DNA of 64,000 nucleotides from Sipunculus nudus. Taxonomy: Eukaryota; Annelida; Sipuncula; Golfingiida; Sipunculidae. Within the stretch, counting starts at the first letter, position 1. Each line of letters opens with the position of its first letter. Positions 28,301 through 43,300 of this stretch are shown piece after piece. The position numbers and the translations under genes are program-made. The notes under the pieces are model-generated. The model was not told the origin of the DNA. It saw only the letters and a program-made list of their open reading frames with translations, and searched no databases. The DNA lies in the NCBI GenBank assembly GCA_026874595.1, contig CM049321.1, positions 4,891,479 to 4,955,478 on the forward strand. Direction: 5' to 3'.

Positions 28301-31300
28301 CAAAATCAATAGGCTTCTTCTCCTATTGGTAGGTAAGCCATATATGACAGATGGAAAGTATAGAATGAAAAGTTTGCTGAAAATGACTCCACACAAGAAG
28401 AGGGTGCTGTGAACTTGACCTTTGACCTCAAAATCAACAGGTCTTTTCCCCTGTTGGCAGAGAAGCGATATCAGTGCTGAAAGGTTTGGAATGAAAGTTC
28501 TAGCTTCAAATGTGTCCACAACCTTTTCAAAGAAGTGGATCCTGTGACCCTGACCTTTGACCTTGTGACCTCAACATCTATAGGATTCTTCTCCCACTTA
28601 GTAGGTGAGCTATATGTGAAAGATCAAAGAATTGGGATGAAAGGTTTGGCTGAAAATGCATCCTGAGGCTTTACAAAGAAGTTGGTTCTGTGACCTTGAC
28701 CTTTGACCTTGTGACCTCAAAATAATTATGGTTCTTCCCCTGTTGGTAGGTGAGCTGTATGTGAAAGATGGAAGGTTTGGGATGAAAATTTTGGCTAAAA
28801 GAATTATTTCTGGGGGGTGCAAACACACCCCATAACTTCGAGAATATAGGTCGCAGTGACCTAATTTCAGGTTTGCAAGGAGATCTTTTTAGAACCTCTA
28901 AGACTGCATAGGGTTCATGGCCCTAGCCATTATGTTTACGATTTGTGCCCTGCTAACGGCCGGACGGCCGGACGGACAGACGGAAGGACACCGGACAAAG
29001 ACCCATCGCTATAGCCCAGCATGACTGAAAGTCAGCTGAGCTAAAAATGTAAATTACACTGTTATTTAGCATCAAATTACAAGATGCAGTTGTTCCTATG
29101 AACAATACATCCTGACAGGAAGCCCTAAATCAGACAAAGGGAAAATCATTATTTTTTTAACAGAATTGAGAAACATCAAGACCTTAGGTCTTATACACAA
29201 GGGTTTACAGTATTTATGAATTACTGACCTGTTCAGGCTTCAGTGGCTGTTGTGACAGGTTATAATGCTGGTACTGCTGCTGTGCTCCTGGAGTCTGCTG
29301 GTAGTTAACCTGGGGGGTTGATGACTGCTGAAATGGCTGACCTTGACCTGCTTGCTGTGCTGTTTGCTGTGCATACCCCTGCTGAGTGTATTGGTACTGG
29401 CCACCCTGTGAATACTGTCCATATGTCTGTTGACTGGTCTGTCCAGGAACAGCTTGGCCATATCCTTGCTGTGAAGGTTGTGTGTAATGCCCACTTTGAG
29501 CTGTGTTTGTAGTTCCGGCGTATGTATACACAGGGTTACTTTGTGATGAGGCTGTGTAGGGTGTGCTTCCAGTGTATCCTTGCTGGTTACTAGATACCTG
29601 GGTATTACTATACTGCCCTTGTGAAGCACTTGTGCCAGCACTTGCTATACTCTGCCCAGTTTGCCCGTAATGTCCTACAGATGAGACCGGCATCTTTCCA
29701 GCATATGTTGTCACAGTGCTCCCCGTCCCCTGTTGGGAGTATGCTTGAGACCCTGTGCCTGATTGTGGGTACGACTGTGTGCCTTTGTAACCTGTATTCT
29801 GTGTGTATCCTTGTGTATTTATTGACTGTGATTGTCCCGATTGTAAATAATTCCCTTGCTGTGAATAAGCACTTGTGCCTGGCTGTGCCTGTTGGTATGC
29901 CTGTCCACTGGTGCCTTGGTATACTTGGGTGCCTTGCTGTGCCTGTTGGTATGCCTGATTACTTTGCTGGGTTTGAGGGTATGCCTGAGCTGTTTGTCCT
30001 TTGCCTTGCTGCTGGTACCCCTGTGTGCCTGCACCTTGCTGGTACCCCTGCATGTTTGTGCCTTGTTGCTGGTACCCTTGTGTACCTGTGCCTTGCTGCT
30101 GGTACCCTTGTGTACCTGTGCCTTGCTGCTGGTACCCCTGGGTGCCTGTCCCTTGCTGGTACCCCTGAGTACCCGAGCCAGGTTGCTGGTATCCTTGATT
30201 GGCTGTGCCTTGCTGCTGATAGCCCTGTGTGCCTTGGTATGCCTGTGTGCTTTGTTGCTGATAGCCCTGTGTGCCTGTGCCTTGGGGTTGATATCCTTGT
30301 GCACCTGTGCCTTGTTGCTGATAGCCCTGTGTGCCTTGGTATGCCTGTTGTCCTGTACCTTGTGGGTACTGCTGTGTGCCTTGTGCCTGTTGTTGAGGGT
30401 AGCCTTGCACAGATGAAGGTTGCTGTGGGTATGCTTGCTTGTTTGTACCTTGCTGTGTCTGTCCTGTATACACTGATGTAGTGGTTCCTTGTTGGTACTG
30501 CTGGGTACCTACTGTCTGCTGGCTGTAGGGATATGTCTGATGCCCCTGTCCTGAAGCTAGCATAGTCGTTGTAGTAGCCGAGTGACCACTAGACTGACTA
30601 TAACCTGACTGACCAACTGATGTTGTGCCAGTCAATGCAGTCTGTTGACCACTGGTAGAACTGACCTGTGCTGGCTGACTGTATGCATTTTTCTGTGGTT
30701 TATAGCCTGCCTGACTATACCCATACTGTCCTTGACTTCTTGACTGTGCTGTGTAATAGTGACTAGCTCCACTTGCTGGCTGATTCTGGTTTAACTGCTG
30801 AGCTGGCATGTGTTGCCCGGCAGCTGAGGCAGACTGGTAGCCACTGACTACAGGCTGACCAGCTGCTGTGTGGCCAGTCTGACCAGTCACTACCTGCTGA
30901 CTGTATGCTGAGCCAGGCAGACCAGCACCTACACTTGTTGTCATATGACTACGATAACCACTGGGGGTAGTCATACTCTTTGAAGTGGTGTACTGGCCCG
31001 TGTAATGAGCTGTATATTGCCCTGTGCCAGCTGTATATCCACCTGTCTGCTGGTATGTGGTGCCACCTGCTGGCAGCTGTGAGCCGGGATGAGCCAGATG
31101 ACCTGTGGTGTAGCTGCTTGAGCCAAGCTGAGCTGGGTAGCCTGCAGCTGTGCTTGTTGGATGTTGACTATAATTGTAGCCATATGACTGCTGGGGCAGC
31201 CCATGTGTGTAGCCAGTTGCTGCTTGTTGGCTGCTAACCCCTGGAATGTACTGGGTTTGTACAGCATTTGGAGCATGATAACCAGGATACTGACCATACT

Positions 31301-34300
31301 GGGCTCCCATACCTGCGTACTGTGGCATTTGGTACCCCTGCTGACCACCAGGTGGCACTGCTGCTAATTCCTTAGCTCCAGATGGGGCAACTGCTTTCCC
31401 AGTCGTAGAAGATGCTAAAGATGATGTGCTGGCAGACTCCGAAGCATCTGACTCATCTTCATGCACATATGAGTACCCTTCAGGTAAAGTCGATTTAGGT
31501 TTCTGAGGATCTTGATTGGTTTGGTACCCTGTCATTTGACCTGCAGCATACCCGGCTATGTTGGATCCTGTGGCTGTGTAAGCTCCATAATGAGCTCCAT
31601 AATGAGCTGGAGATCCTGCCTGGCTGGTAGCTACATGGGCTGGTGAGTTTGTCTGGCTGGAAGGCCAAGACCCTGGCGGGGTGGCAGACTGTGATTTGTT
31701 TAAACCAGGCAGCTGAGCTTGTGATTGGTTCAATCCAGGTTGGGTATGACCAATGGCAGCTGCAGAATAAGCTGATTGGCCAGCAGAAGTCGGGTAACCT
31801 GATTGGCCAGCAGATGAAGTCATGTAACCTGATTGGCCAGTTGGAGAATTCCTGTAACCTGATTGGTCAAAAGTTGGGTACTGTGATTGGCTGGCTGCAG
31901 GATACTGTGACTGAGGCATCCCTGCAGTGTAAGCTGATTGGCTGGTCCCAGGGAGCTGTGATTGGCCAGTTGCTGAAGCAGAATATCCAGCACCACCAGT
32001 GACACCTTTTGCGCCAGATCCAAAGGTTGCTGGCTTCATAAAGGGCAGGAAATCTTTCAATGTAGGGCCCTGTGTCTCTGGTAATGATGAAACTGGTAAT
32101 GATGACATATCTGTTCCGAGCGCAGCTGTATCTGGGTAAGTTCCGGGCTTGGGAGCAGTTGGTCTGCTTGGTTGAGGCCCTGAAACAGGATAGAATTGGA
32201 AATGGCATGTCTAGCAAATACTATGGGTGGCTTCATATTCACAAGGTTCAATTTGCACATATATTACTTCTTCAGCATATTTTAAAGGGACTTTATCAGA
32301 AACAATATTATGCCTGTTCTTTCACATTATCAGTTCAATTTTGCTTTATACAAAAGTTTCAAGGTAAAATCATATAAGCACATAAGTCTCAGTACCTCCC
32401 CCTTGAGCTGTTAAACACCTTGTTATGGTAAATGCAGTCAACGTGTGTCTGTTCGCAATTACACGGCCACATGACCAGTGGTCTATTTTTCAGATGCTTG
32501 AGAGATCCTAAACAATGAGTAGTCAAAACTATTCCATACATGGACCCTCTGATATATCTCTGCTGGATGGGCCATGGGCCGAAAGAAATCCATTGTAGAA
32601 CCTGTCGCAACAGATTTGTAATATAGGTCCCGGGGCCTCAGCTGAAATGACATTAATAGCATAGTGTGAGCCTGTCCCTGAGCCCTGTACTATTTTATGT
32701 TTCAGCAAGCATGTATATGTATTTTTGGGGGGGCCAAGACAGTCGGGGCATCTCCTGATTGACAGGTGTAGTGGCATGCATATGGGAGTCCCATGTGCTG
32801 TATTTATGTTGACTCCTGTGATTGTGCCAGGTCCACTGTTTTTAACACTTCTGAACAGGAGCAAGCCAACAGTTTCAGGGCAAATTTTTGCCAGGTACAA
32901 ATTTATTTCCAAGAGAAGACGATAATTTTCAAGTAAATTCAACATGCTTTAAAGGAAATTAGACCCCTTTATATTGCAAGTCTAACATATACAACAATCA
33001 GCTTTGTATTTGCAAGGTTTAATTTTCACATTTATTACTTTTCCAGTGATTTGTGAGGGTTCATCTCATCATACAATAAACTACACAGGGTACATTTGTT
33101 ATCATATAATTACTTACATGTGCACAAAACCTTGATCTTCACAAGGGCTTGCATATGAACCAAAATCGTGGACAAAATGCATATTGTGATATTGCGAAAG
33201 CAGGAATTTGACAGCACCATAACTGTAGCTGTCAGATATCATGAAAATACCAAATACCCGTAACCTTCCCAACCGTATTTTAGGTGGACGTAACCACCTC
33301 CATTTTGTATTGCTTGCTTAACTAAGTACTGTGTACATCTGCAGAATTCCATTCCAGGTTTGGACTACATGACAGGGAGTACACAGGATAACTTGGTGTC
33401 ATCCAGGCTGGGTGAACTACTCCTGCAGTTTCTGGGTATGTGTAATCCCCAGTGCTGGGTCATTACACTGAGGAACCCCTGAAAGGTGCACTGGTTAGAC
33501 CGTAAATAATCTCACAGCCTGGGCTGAGATTCGAACACACGATCTCCCGGCTTTGGCCCCTGTGCTCTACCCCTAGATCCCAGAAGCTGTATAGTAAACG
33601 AGGTGTCTTATTCACAATGTTATAAGTTGTGAGATAATTTCTCTTTCACAAATTTTACAAATTGGGAAGCTTTGCAATCAAAGAGCCAACCAGTTTTCAA
33701 ATGCAATAAATAAAATGGTGGAATTTTTTTCTGTGCAAAACTTACATTTAGCAAAATTCAGAAATGTAAACTGATAGCCTTTATAAAACTTACATAAATC
33801 ATGGTCAAGCTCATGATCAAAATGCAGGTAAATAATGAACATTGGAAAATTCAGACTTGTGACTTACTTACTGTATTTTGTATGTACACTAATTTAAGAT
33901 GTGCAACACAAACAAAATCTGATGTCCTTGTGGGAATTCTCAAAAACAGAACAATCATATGATCAATAGCATTTATTCATAAATACAGTTTCTGGAATGC
34001 TTGTATTAATCAAAAAGCTGCAAATGTCAGCTTATAGTTTTATTTACATAAATTAAACAGAAACAAACCTACTTAATATCTTTACTTAACAAGGACTTTA
34101 TGTGTCCTTTGTCATCAGTATCATCAGTTACCTAAGTCACAAGATCAAGAAATACTCTGTATTCAATGAGGACTACAAAGGTGGTATGTGAACTGTTTTT
34201 ACAACTTACACTCTATGTTTATGAATAAACTATAAGTATATTCACAAGCAAATAATAGAAACACCTTGCTTAAAAATGTCTGATCTGGGTCAATGAATAA

Positions 34301-37300
34301 AATATATTCTGATGAAAAAGCAAGACATTAAAAGCTGGAAAAAAGGATTTTCTGCAAAACTTTTAAAGGGACCCAATCACCTATAAAGCATGTTGAGATA
34401 ACATGAAAAATAGCTTCTTCCCATTCAAATAAATTTGTACTTGCCCAAATATTGCCCTGAAACAGTTTCCTTACTCCTGTAAACAAGTGTAAAAAACAGT
34501 GGACTGGGCGCAAACATAGATGTAAACATAAACAGAGCGCGTGCGGCTATGTGCATCCTGGAGCCACAACAGGTGTCAATCAGGAGATGCCCTGACTGAC
34601 TTGGCCAAAAAAATTTGTAATACTTGTTTCGCTGACTAAAACATCGCCTGATGTGGCTCACAATCAAACCTCTGGTCACGCAGCCTTTTTATGGTAAACA
34701 GACACACGTGGACTGTGTTTACCAACACGCAGAGCCATAACAAGGTGTTAAACAGCTGTGTGGGAGGTACTGAGACTGTGTGCTGGGATGGTTTAGCTGG
34801 TAAACTTTTGTATAACGCAAAAATAAACTTATAGTGTTAAAGAATAGGTATAATATTGCTCCTGATTATGTCCCTTTCGATTCATAATGTGTAATGCCTA
34901 TGAAACAGAAAATGTGTTATAGAGACCTTTTGGTTTATGCCTGTTGAGGATCTGCTCTCTCTCTTCATGGCAGACTTTGATGTTGGATTTGACTCGATCA
35001 AGAAGGCGTGTGACGTTGCTTTCTAACTTCTGGTAGAACTCGATGCCCTTCTGTGACTTTGCCAGGAGGTCCTCGTAAACATCGTATGACTGGATTAAAC
35101 CCTGGATCATGCTCTCCCGCCTAAAATGAAATAATTTGGCAATTTTTCCATATAGTTCGTCAATATACTGGTATCATATCATATACCCATGTTTTTTTTC
35201 ATTTCACAGTATTTATAAAGAGAGATACCAGACTGTTATTATGGTAAGTTTATCCTTGATCATTACATAAACATTATGGCAATGCCACTAAACCTTTGTC
35301 AAGCAACTCCTCTATGGCCATGACTTGGAAATGCCTGACTTTGGACCTGAACTGTCAGAAAGTGTGTCCTTTTACAGCAACAGGAATTATTTCCCATACA
35401 GTCGAGCCCACTTTGTGTCATATCGGTTAATAGAAAATCCCGTTTATTGTCATATAAATCTGAAATCCCAAACCATTTCCTATATAAACAAGGTAAATAT
35501 GCCCGCTTAATATCATGGAATATTGTCATAATCCCGTTTATTGTCACGCTTGGAACCCTCAGCAGTAATACCAGATCGCAGTTAATATCACATCAGACGC
35601 CGACATAGCAAACGACGAAGCCAAGAGCCTGAAAGTCGCCAGGCGTATCAAATGATCACATCTCCCTCCTGTGTGCGGCGGGCAGGTGCAGTGATGCATG
35701 CAGGTCACTTAGCTAATTAACGTTCTAAGATACCATGCACTGTAATCCAGATAACTGCGTTTCTTCGTACGTTAACAAGGGCGATGTTTGCGATCATGTC
35801 ATACATAATGAACTCCTGGCCTTTGCAAGGCCGTGGTTTACATCTCGGTGATGTTTCGCTGAGATGATATGAAGCACGAGCTCTAAACGTTGCTTAATTA
35901 TGACTGGAAATCCCCTTTAAGGCTCCACGAAAACCTGGAAGGTATGTGAGCACTCGAGGAGATACCCGGTCCAAAACCTCAATCGTGGCTAAACTTTCGA
36001 AAGTTGACAATGGCATGACGATGCCCGCTCCCCCAACAGTCCTATCGTATCGACGACCATGGAAGTGTGAGTCATTAAGAAGATATCTGGAAAATAAGGC
36101 GCAATAGTCGGGGAAATAATTATCTAGTAAAATAATTTGCCTACGTCTAACGTTATAACTGTGCCGCATATTTCCAGACATTTGACCTCATCACCCAGAC
36201 GCTACGTCTCTTTCCGTTGGCAAGTCGGATTTTTTTCAGTTATTGCGGCATGCGGCACAAAACTCACAGGAAATAAATTGTCAGGTGCACTTAAACGTAA
36301 TTAGATATGCCATTGTGCAATTAAAAATATTCATAAAGGTTTCTGTTTCCTTTTTATTGACGATTTATTTAATTTCATTTGAGACATAACGCTTCTTCTT
36401 TGACTCAAAAGGACTTCTATGTTGAAGCCCGCATAATGTCACATCCCGGTTATTATCATAATATATGCATGCACCACCGATATGACAATAAACGGGCTTG
36501 ACTGTATTTTCAAATTAAATTTAATTACATTATTTCTCTATGTCATAGCTCTTCATCACGTTTGTGCCCCAAATCTACTCTGAACATTTGTTGGAGGACC
36601 ACCCCGCTGGCATATAAACATATGGCAGTGACAAACACAGGGAGAGATACATTTTTCTCTTACTTGCTTAAATTTACAAACACCCATTTTGGTCAAATTG
36701 CTTTCATTTTTTAAAAGTCTGAAATTTACTTCATAAAAAAGAACTGAATAGAAAATTGAATTGAAGGTAAATAATCAGTAATTGAATCAATTCTGAGGGG
36801 CCTAACAATTCACAAAGCCTAGTACTGTTAGGTAATATACCAACTGTTCTACCTTTGAGATGTTTCGCTAGTGTTTCTCCTAATGTTGGCAAACTTAGCG
36901 TTGGCCTCTGTGAGAGCTCGGAGGATGTTCGTCTGAGCAGCCAGGTTCTGCTCAATCAGCCCTCGCAATTTGTCATGTTTCTTGATCTGTTCTCGGAAGA
37001 ATTGCTGGAAAAGTTTCACGATTTAGTTAGCATGTGCATTTATATGAACATTAAATTAGAATTCTAAATTAAAGAGAAACGTTTTCGCAAGTAACTATGG
37101 GATATATTTTAATTTAAATGACCACAATACATGCTGGTATACTTAAATAAAGAAACTACAGAATTAAAAACAAGGGACCTATGGGTCACGGCGCTCAGCT
37201 GTTATATATGATTAAAAAATATGATTTAGGAATGAGGCATATGCTGGTTTGGTGTGGTAATAAATATAAGCTTTATTATGAGTTGTTGGTGTTTAGCTTA

Positions 37301-40300
37301 TGTATGATTATGATATTATCTTTGGAGACAGGGAAGAGGATTGATTTCATTTATTTTATTAACAAATGGAGTACTATTGTCACACAGATTTTGACTTGGC
37401 CATATAACTTATAAGCAGAACATACGATATAAGAGTTTAACTATTTATTTAAAAAAAATTACAAATATTGTCCCAAATATAATTTTTATTAAAAATAATA
37501 AGAGAATCTTATGATTTTTTAAAATGAAATATAACTGAAATGATTATTAAAATAATATTAAAGAATATATTCATGAATGCATTCATGAATACATTTTGAA
37601 AGTATTTGCACTGGTATTCATATACTTTCATTTTTACCTGAATTCCAATTCTTTATGCAAGACATTTTATAATGGAGTAAATATTCACATTCGTATTTAA
37701 ATACAATTGCAAAGTTTTCCCACCATTACTGGCATTTATTCAGTTTTCACCAAACAATTATGTTGAGAATCCAGAATATACAAAATTCACACATTTAAAT
37801 TATGATCAAAAGTACCTGGTTTTATGGCTTTTATTTATATTAAAAAAAAAATGTAATATATTCATTTTGGACTAATTTCACATCAATGTACACACTAGAC
37901 ACAGTAGGAATCTAGATTAATAATATCAACTGCATCTTTGTCTATCATTATTTCCTTCATATGATCCCTAATGATTAGTAATGAATAATATGATTTACTT
38001 TTTTATCATTAAAATTGAACTGAAAAATACCATAGGTGACTGCATGGTGTTATTTGGAGTACGTGACATTCTATCCATTGATACAAGATTCTTTTATCAT
38101 CAGTAACTGCAAGTTGATTTCCTGTTATTATAAACTAACAAATTCTTTTTTATTTTTCTTTAATTTGTTATTAAAAAACAATAAAAATTTATTAATTTAT
38201 TGTTAATTGTTATGTTGTTGGTTAAAACTACTAGATGAGTTGGGTTGGACACCTGAATCAACTGTGGCTGGCCATAAGCTGCCTACCTGCAACAGTGTAT
38301 GGCTCGCCTCAAGCATGCATAATTTGCTGAAAGTTCAACAAGGTCAACATACAGGTCACCCAAGAGGGGCTGGAGAGAGTTAAGGTCTGACATGGTCTCA
38401 TAAAAACATTAATAAAAGCTACAATTTTTGGCCAATTTCTTTCAGCTTTCTAAACTAAAAAGCTGAAATCCTTGTGTGCATGATATGAAAATTATATCAA
38501 GCGTGCTCACAGGAAACAAATGTGCCATGGTCAAAGTTGGGCAAAATTTAAGGTACTAATTTTATATTTATACTAATAACATATAAAATTTGAAAAATTC
38601 AGGACTAATTTGGGGTATTCAATTGAATCTTGATTAAATAATGTTACATCCCTGGCAAAAAAACTCTAGCTTCAGCAATCCCCTTGTTAAGGGAGTAAAT
38701 ATATTTCTTGATTTTTTACATAGTGCATTATGTTTGGGCCCATAACTTAAAACAATTACGCAATACTGACATCATTTCTGGCATATGCATAGAGAATGTA
38801 TAGAAAAATATGTATATTATATATGATTAAAGTCAGATCAGTGGTTTTGATATTAGGCAGTCTTGAAGTGTAACAATGGGTTTTTAATGGAAAAATGAAG
38901 TTTTTCATTAATATCTCGAAGGTATTAAGTCCTAGTGACCAAATTCTTGGCATGGTAGGGAATTTTGGAGACATCTAATTGCATGCCAAATTTTAGGAAC
39001 TGAGAGCTGAAGCTGGGGAGCTGAGCTCTTGCAAACTGCATAACACTAGCTTGATGTAAACAATTTGTTACATGGTGCTTGAAAACTTGAATAAAATCTA
39101 CAGTTTTTGATCAACTGGTTTCAAATTTTTGGTGTTAACAGACAAAATGCTAACAAAAACATGCTGCGAAAATTAAATCCACAGTACTTACAGTAAAAAA
39201 ACGTGCCATGGTCAAAGTTGGGCAAAATTTAAGGTACCAATTTTTTATTTTTGTTAATATTTTAAAAAATTTAAAAGATTTTGATCTAATTTTGGGTATA
39301 CAATTTAATTTTGATAAATTAAAGTTATATTACTGGAAAAAAAGTCCATAGCTTTAACAAGTTTTGTGTTAAGTGATCAAATATCTTTCCTGATTTTTTA
39401 CAAAATGCATTATGTTTGGGCCCATAACTTTTTTAAATTATATAATACAGACATAATTTCTGGCATGTACATAGGAACTATATAGAAGAATATTTATGGT
39501 AAATATGAGGGAAAACAGATGAGTGGTTTTGATATTAGACAGTCCTGAAGTGTGAAAATAGGTTTTTAATAAAAAATTGAGGTTTTTCCTTAATTTCTCA
39601 AAGGAACGAAGTCGCAAAGACCCAGTTTTCGGCTTGGTAGGAGATCTTGGGGACATCTAACATTATGCTGAATTTTGGATTCCTAGGTCTTACGGTTTCA
39701 AAACGTGCCACATCTACGGACGGACGGATGGACGGACAGACGGATGGACGACGGACAATGGACCACGACTATAGCTCAGATGACTTATAGTCAGCTGAGC
39801 TAAAAATATATACCAGTAAACAATACCTATTTACCACAAACTCGTTACAATATTTGATCTTAACCTTAGGGTTGCAATTTATATAATTTTTATTGGCCAT
39901 CACATCCCTAATGAACAAAAAAATAAATTCATGCACACTTGTTAAATTTCTGCAAATTTAAAATGATAATGCAAACCACAACGGCACTTAGTGCGGCTAC
40001 AACAAAAACAAACATTTTGACATCAGGGAATTATCATTTCATGGAACACAGCATGCCAGGGCTTTTTCTCAATGTGCAATTTAGCAAATTAAATAATTTG
40101 ATTTGATTAACAATTTTTTTAACATATCACAGTGACAGGTAAATTTTAACATTGTTAACAATTGTAAGATGGCACAATAAACCAACAGGACACATCATGC
40201 ACATAATCTAATTTAACAGAATATTGGATCAACTGACTGTAAATAACATCAAAGGGTTAGGACAGTGGGCAAATAGTAATGATCTGCTATAGCTATCTGC

Positions 40301-43300
40301 TGTTAGTTCCTTGAAAAGCTGTGTATCCATGTGCCCTTAAATGCATGTGTATATGCGTGAAAAAATAGCTGTGTTTCCATGTGCTTAAACTGACAGAATT
40401 ATATTGTTGTACAATGGGTCTAGCAGGTCTCCCTTAACAAGATGGTGGAGTGATGTCATTTTTCCCCGAATCCCTGAATTCATGCAGATTTACTTATGTG
40501 GCGATTTACACATGTACATGCATGTACGCTGATGGACACATGGAAATACTAAAGTTACAAAATTATACGAGTGATTTTTTCATGAATATACACACACATG
40601 GAAACACAACTTAAAACAAGTAAATGCATTTATGCTTAGTTATTGCTGCTAGCTACTGGTGGTATTAAGATAAATCAGTTTTACCTAATGAGGCCACAGT
40701 TAAGGACGGGTGAACAATAAAACCTAACGACCACCTCAATTTAGCAATCACCTCAAAATAATGTCCACTTGTTCATTGTCCCAATTTTTTTTTTGCTCTT
40801 TGTTTAAGGCTTAACTTAGAAGACCACCTCAAAACTGGACCACTTCATCTAGGTCGCATTGTTCAGTCATAATTTCAAATTTTTACGTTTTTTTTTAGAA
40901 GAAGTCTACAGACATGATGCTGACCTGTTAAAAATGAACACAGAAGAAAAAAACAAAATGATGAAAAATATATTAACTGTTGGTGCCTGGATAAAGAATT
41001 TTCATCAAATTTAGAATTATAGTGATTTAATTCCACTTAATCTACTGTATTTAAAAGCTTTTACCTAGCAAATTAGGATCGATCCATTGGGTGGGATTAA
41101 ACAGAATATTAGAGATGAAATCTTTAATTTCCTAATGCCATAGTTAATATACACTGAGCTGAGACCAAAAATAATCAAAAATTATGTTTAGTAAAATGAT
41201 TAATTTGACAATATAACCAAAATTAAGTACTACAATGCAAGAAGAAATATCTTATATAAAAAGGACCTGTTCCCTGTGAAAACTCATGTCAAAAGGACAA
41301 ATCAAATTAGACAATTATTGTGATTGTGAGATAATGGTTAATGATCAAATAATTCAAGGGTCAGTAATGGATAAATAAGGTCAGCTGAAATATTTGATGA
41401 TCCAATAAACTTCTGTGTAATTTTAGTGCATGCTATCAAGGTTTAACATCAGGTTATTGTGCAAAGTGTAACTATTCTATAAGCATTCTGTAAGCAAAGC
41501 AAAACCCAAACTGAACTGGAAATAATACCTACGATCTGAAACAACAAAAACAACTTAAGATTAGATTAATAAACAATCATTTCACAGCACACATAGATAA
41601 TGTTCGTAAAATTAAATGTCATATTATATAGAAATAAATCAATATTCAAATCAATATTTGTGGTACTATGTCATAATTCAATATAACTTAAACTTGCTTG
41701 TACGAAAAGTTTAATCATGCAAGTATTTTTATCATAAGTTCAATACAACCTCTCTAAAGCTGCCATCACACATAATAATAAATAGAACTTATATAACTCC
41801 AATTCTCCAAAATTGGAACTCACAGTGCAATTCACACACACACACACTTATACCACACTCAAGCTCAATTTCACGGCATACCTTTTTATATCTCATTTGC
41901 TTTGAACACTGCTTGCTTTAGCAGGATTTGCTGGGTTTCACAAACAAGCCCTGGCACAGGGCCAAGAAATGTAATCAGACCAATGACAGCGGGGTATTGC
42001 ATTATGCATCCAACTCCAAGTTTTAAACCTTTGGTACCATGCTCTAATTGATTTGATTACAATTCTAGGCCCTGCAGCAGTGCTTCAGCACGACACTACA
42101 CTCCTGATGCAGCGGTTATACACTCGGAGGTCATCCGAGGTCTCCTTTTTGTTTTTACCGTTGCTTTGCATGGCAAGGTTCTCTGGGTCGGGACACCAGG
42201 GTGTGCACAGAGCAAAGAATTGTAATCAGACCAATGAGAGCATGGTACTGCATTGTGCATCCAGCTCCACATGTTAAACATGCAACACCTGCTTTTGTTG
42301 GTCTGTTGGTCTCTTGTTAGTTTTGTTGGTCAACGAGAGCAGGTGTCCTGGTAACAAAAAGTACTTCAGATGTGAGCTAAATCCCTTTTGGTAATTTCTC
42401 AGGAAAGGAACAAAATCAGAATGGAAACAATTTATTGGACACCACATTAAACAATCTAAAAATTCCCTGTACTTCCCATGAATTATTAACACAAAATTTC
42501 CTTAACCTTCAATGACCCTGAAAAATACATTTTGTTGTTGTTGATAAAATGACAGATATATGAAACTGATGAAAAATATATATATAAATCATGAAATGAA
42601 GGGAGATTACATTGATTTAAAATATAATAGAACTGACCTCATTTGTGCCTTGTTCCCTGGTTACTAACGAGCTGGTGATGTCATCGTTGTGAACCTGCTG
42701 CCGAAACTGCTCAGCCAGCATCTCCCTCTGTTTCCTCATCTCCTCAATCTTGCTCATCAGTTTCTTCACCTCCGCTGCGAGAGCTTCATCTTCTGGTGCT
42801 GCAGAGGCAGGCAAGGACATTTAAGCAAACTACCACCTTAGGTTACATGTTTTTCTTGTTTGTCAACATTGATGTTTACAAACTTGTTGTTGATAAATAA
42901 GTTAAACATCCTTCACAGAGGCTTAAAGAAGAACTTTTAACAATCAGAATTAACCTTCGATTATGAACATATACACAAGAGGAAGCCAGGAATCACATAA
43001 ATTCTTTTTTTCAGAAGGTAGGTGCATGGGCACCTTTAATAAGAGTAGGGTCTCCAGAATACAAATGCCTCAAACATCAATGTCACCTTTACATTGTCAC
43101 TGGGAACCTACAAAGGGTGACTGGGACCTGTCTTGCCACTGGAGCTTGCTTTATTGGTGAAGTGTTGGAATGCTGGACTTCGGTGCCATTGACATGGGTT
43201 CAAATCCAGGATCAACCCTTCTATATTTTCCCTTGATAAAAATAACCTTATATTTATGGACTGTCCACTTGATAACATATAAACACCCTGAAAATGAATT

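Noticed and set aside
29621-30481. Plus-strand ORF of 286 residues, and others (29892-30416, 31643-32002) opposite the big PTPN23 exon
   Set aside because: They are antisense shadows of a low-complexity coding repeat that lacks stop-forming codons on the other strand. No domain, and composition is an artefact of the repeat.
32106-32108. Met codon as start of a separate 964-residue protein
   Set aside because: The open frame continues upstream to a good acceptor (TTTCAG at 32180-32185) in phase with the preceding PTPN23 exon, and includes the conserved PTAP segment.
35894-36181. Minus-strand ORF of 95 residues
   Set aside because: It lies inside a TA-flanked non-autonomous element and has no transposase motif.
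43140-43245. tRNA gene
   Set aside because: A and B boxes are present, but no proper acceptor stem or cloverleaf can be drawn; it is a SINE head. The same holds for 33345-33595 and 54108-54275.
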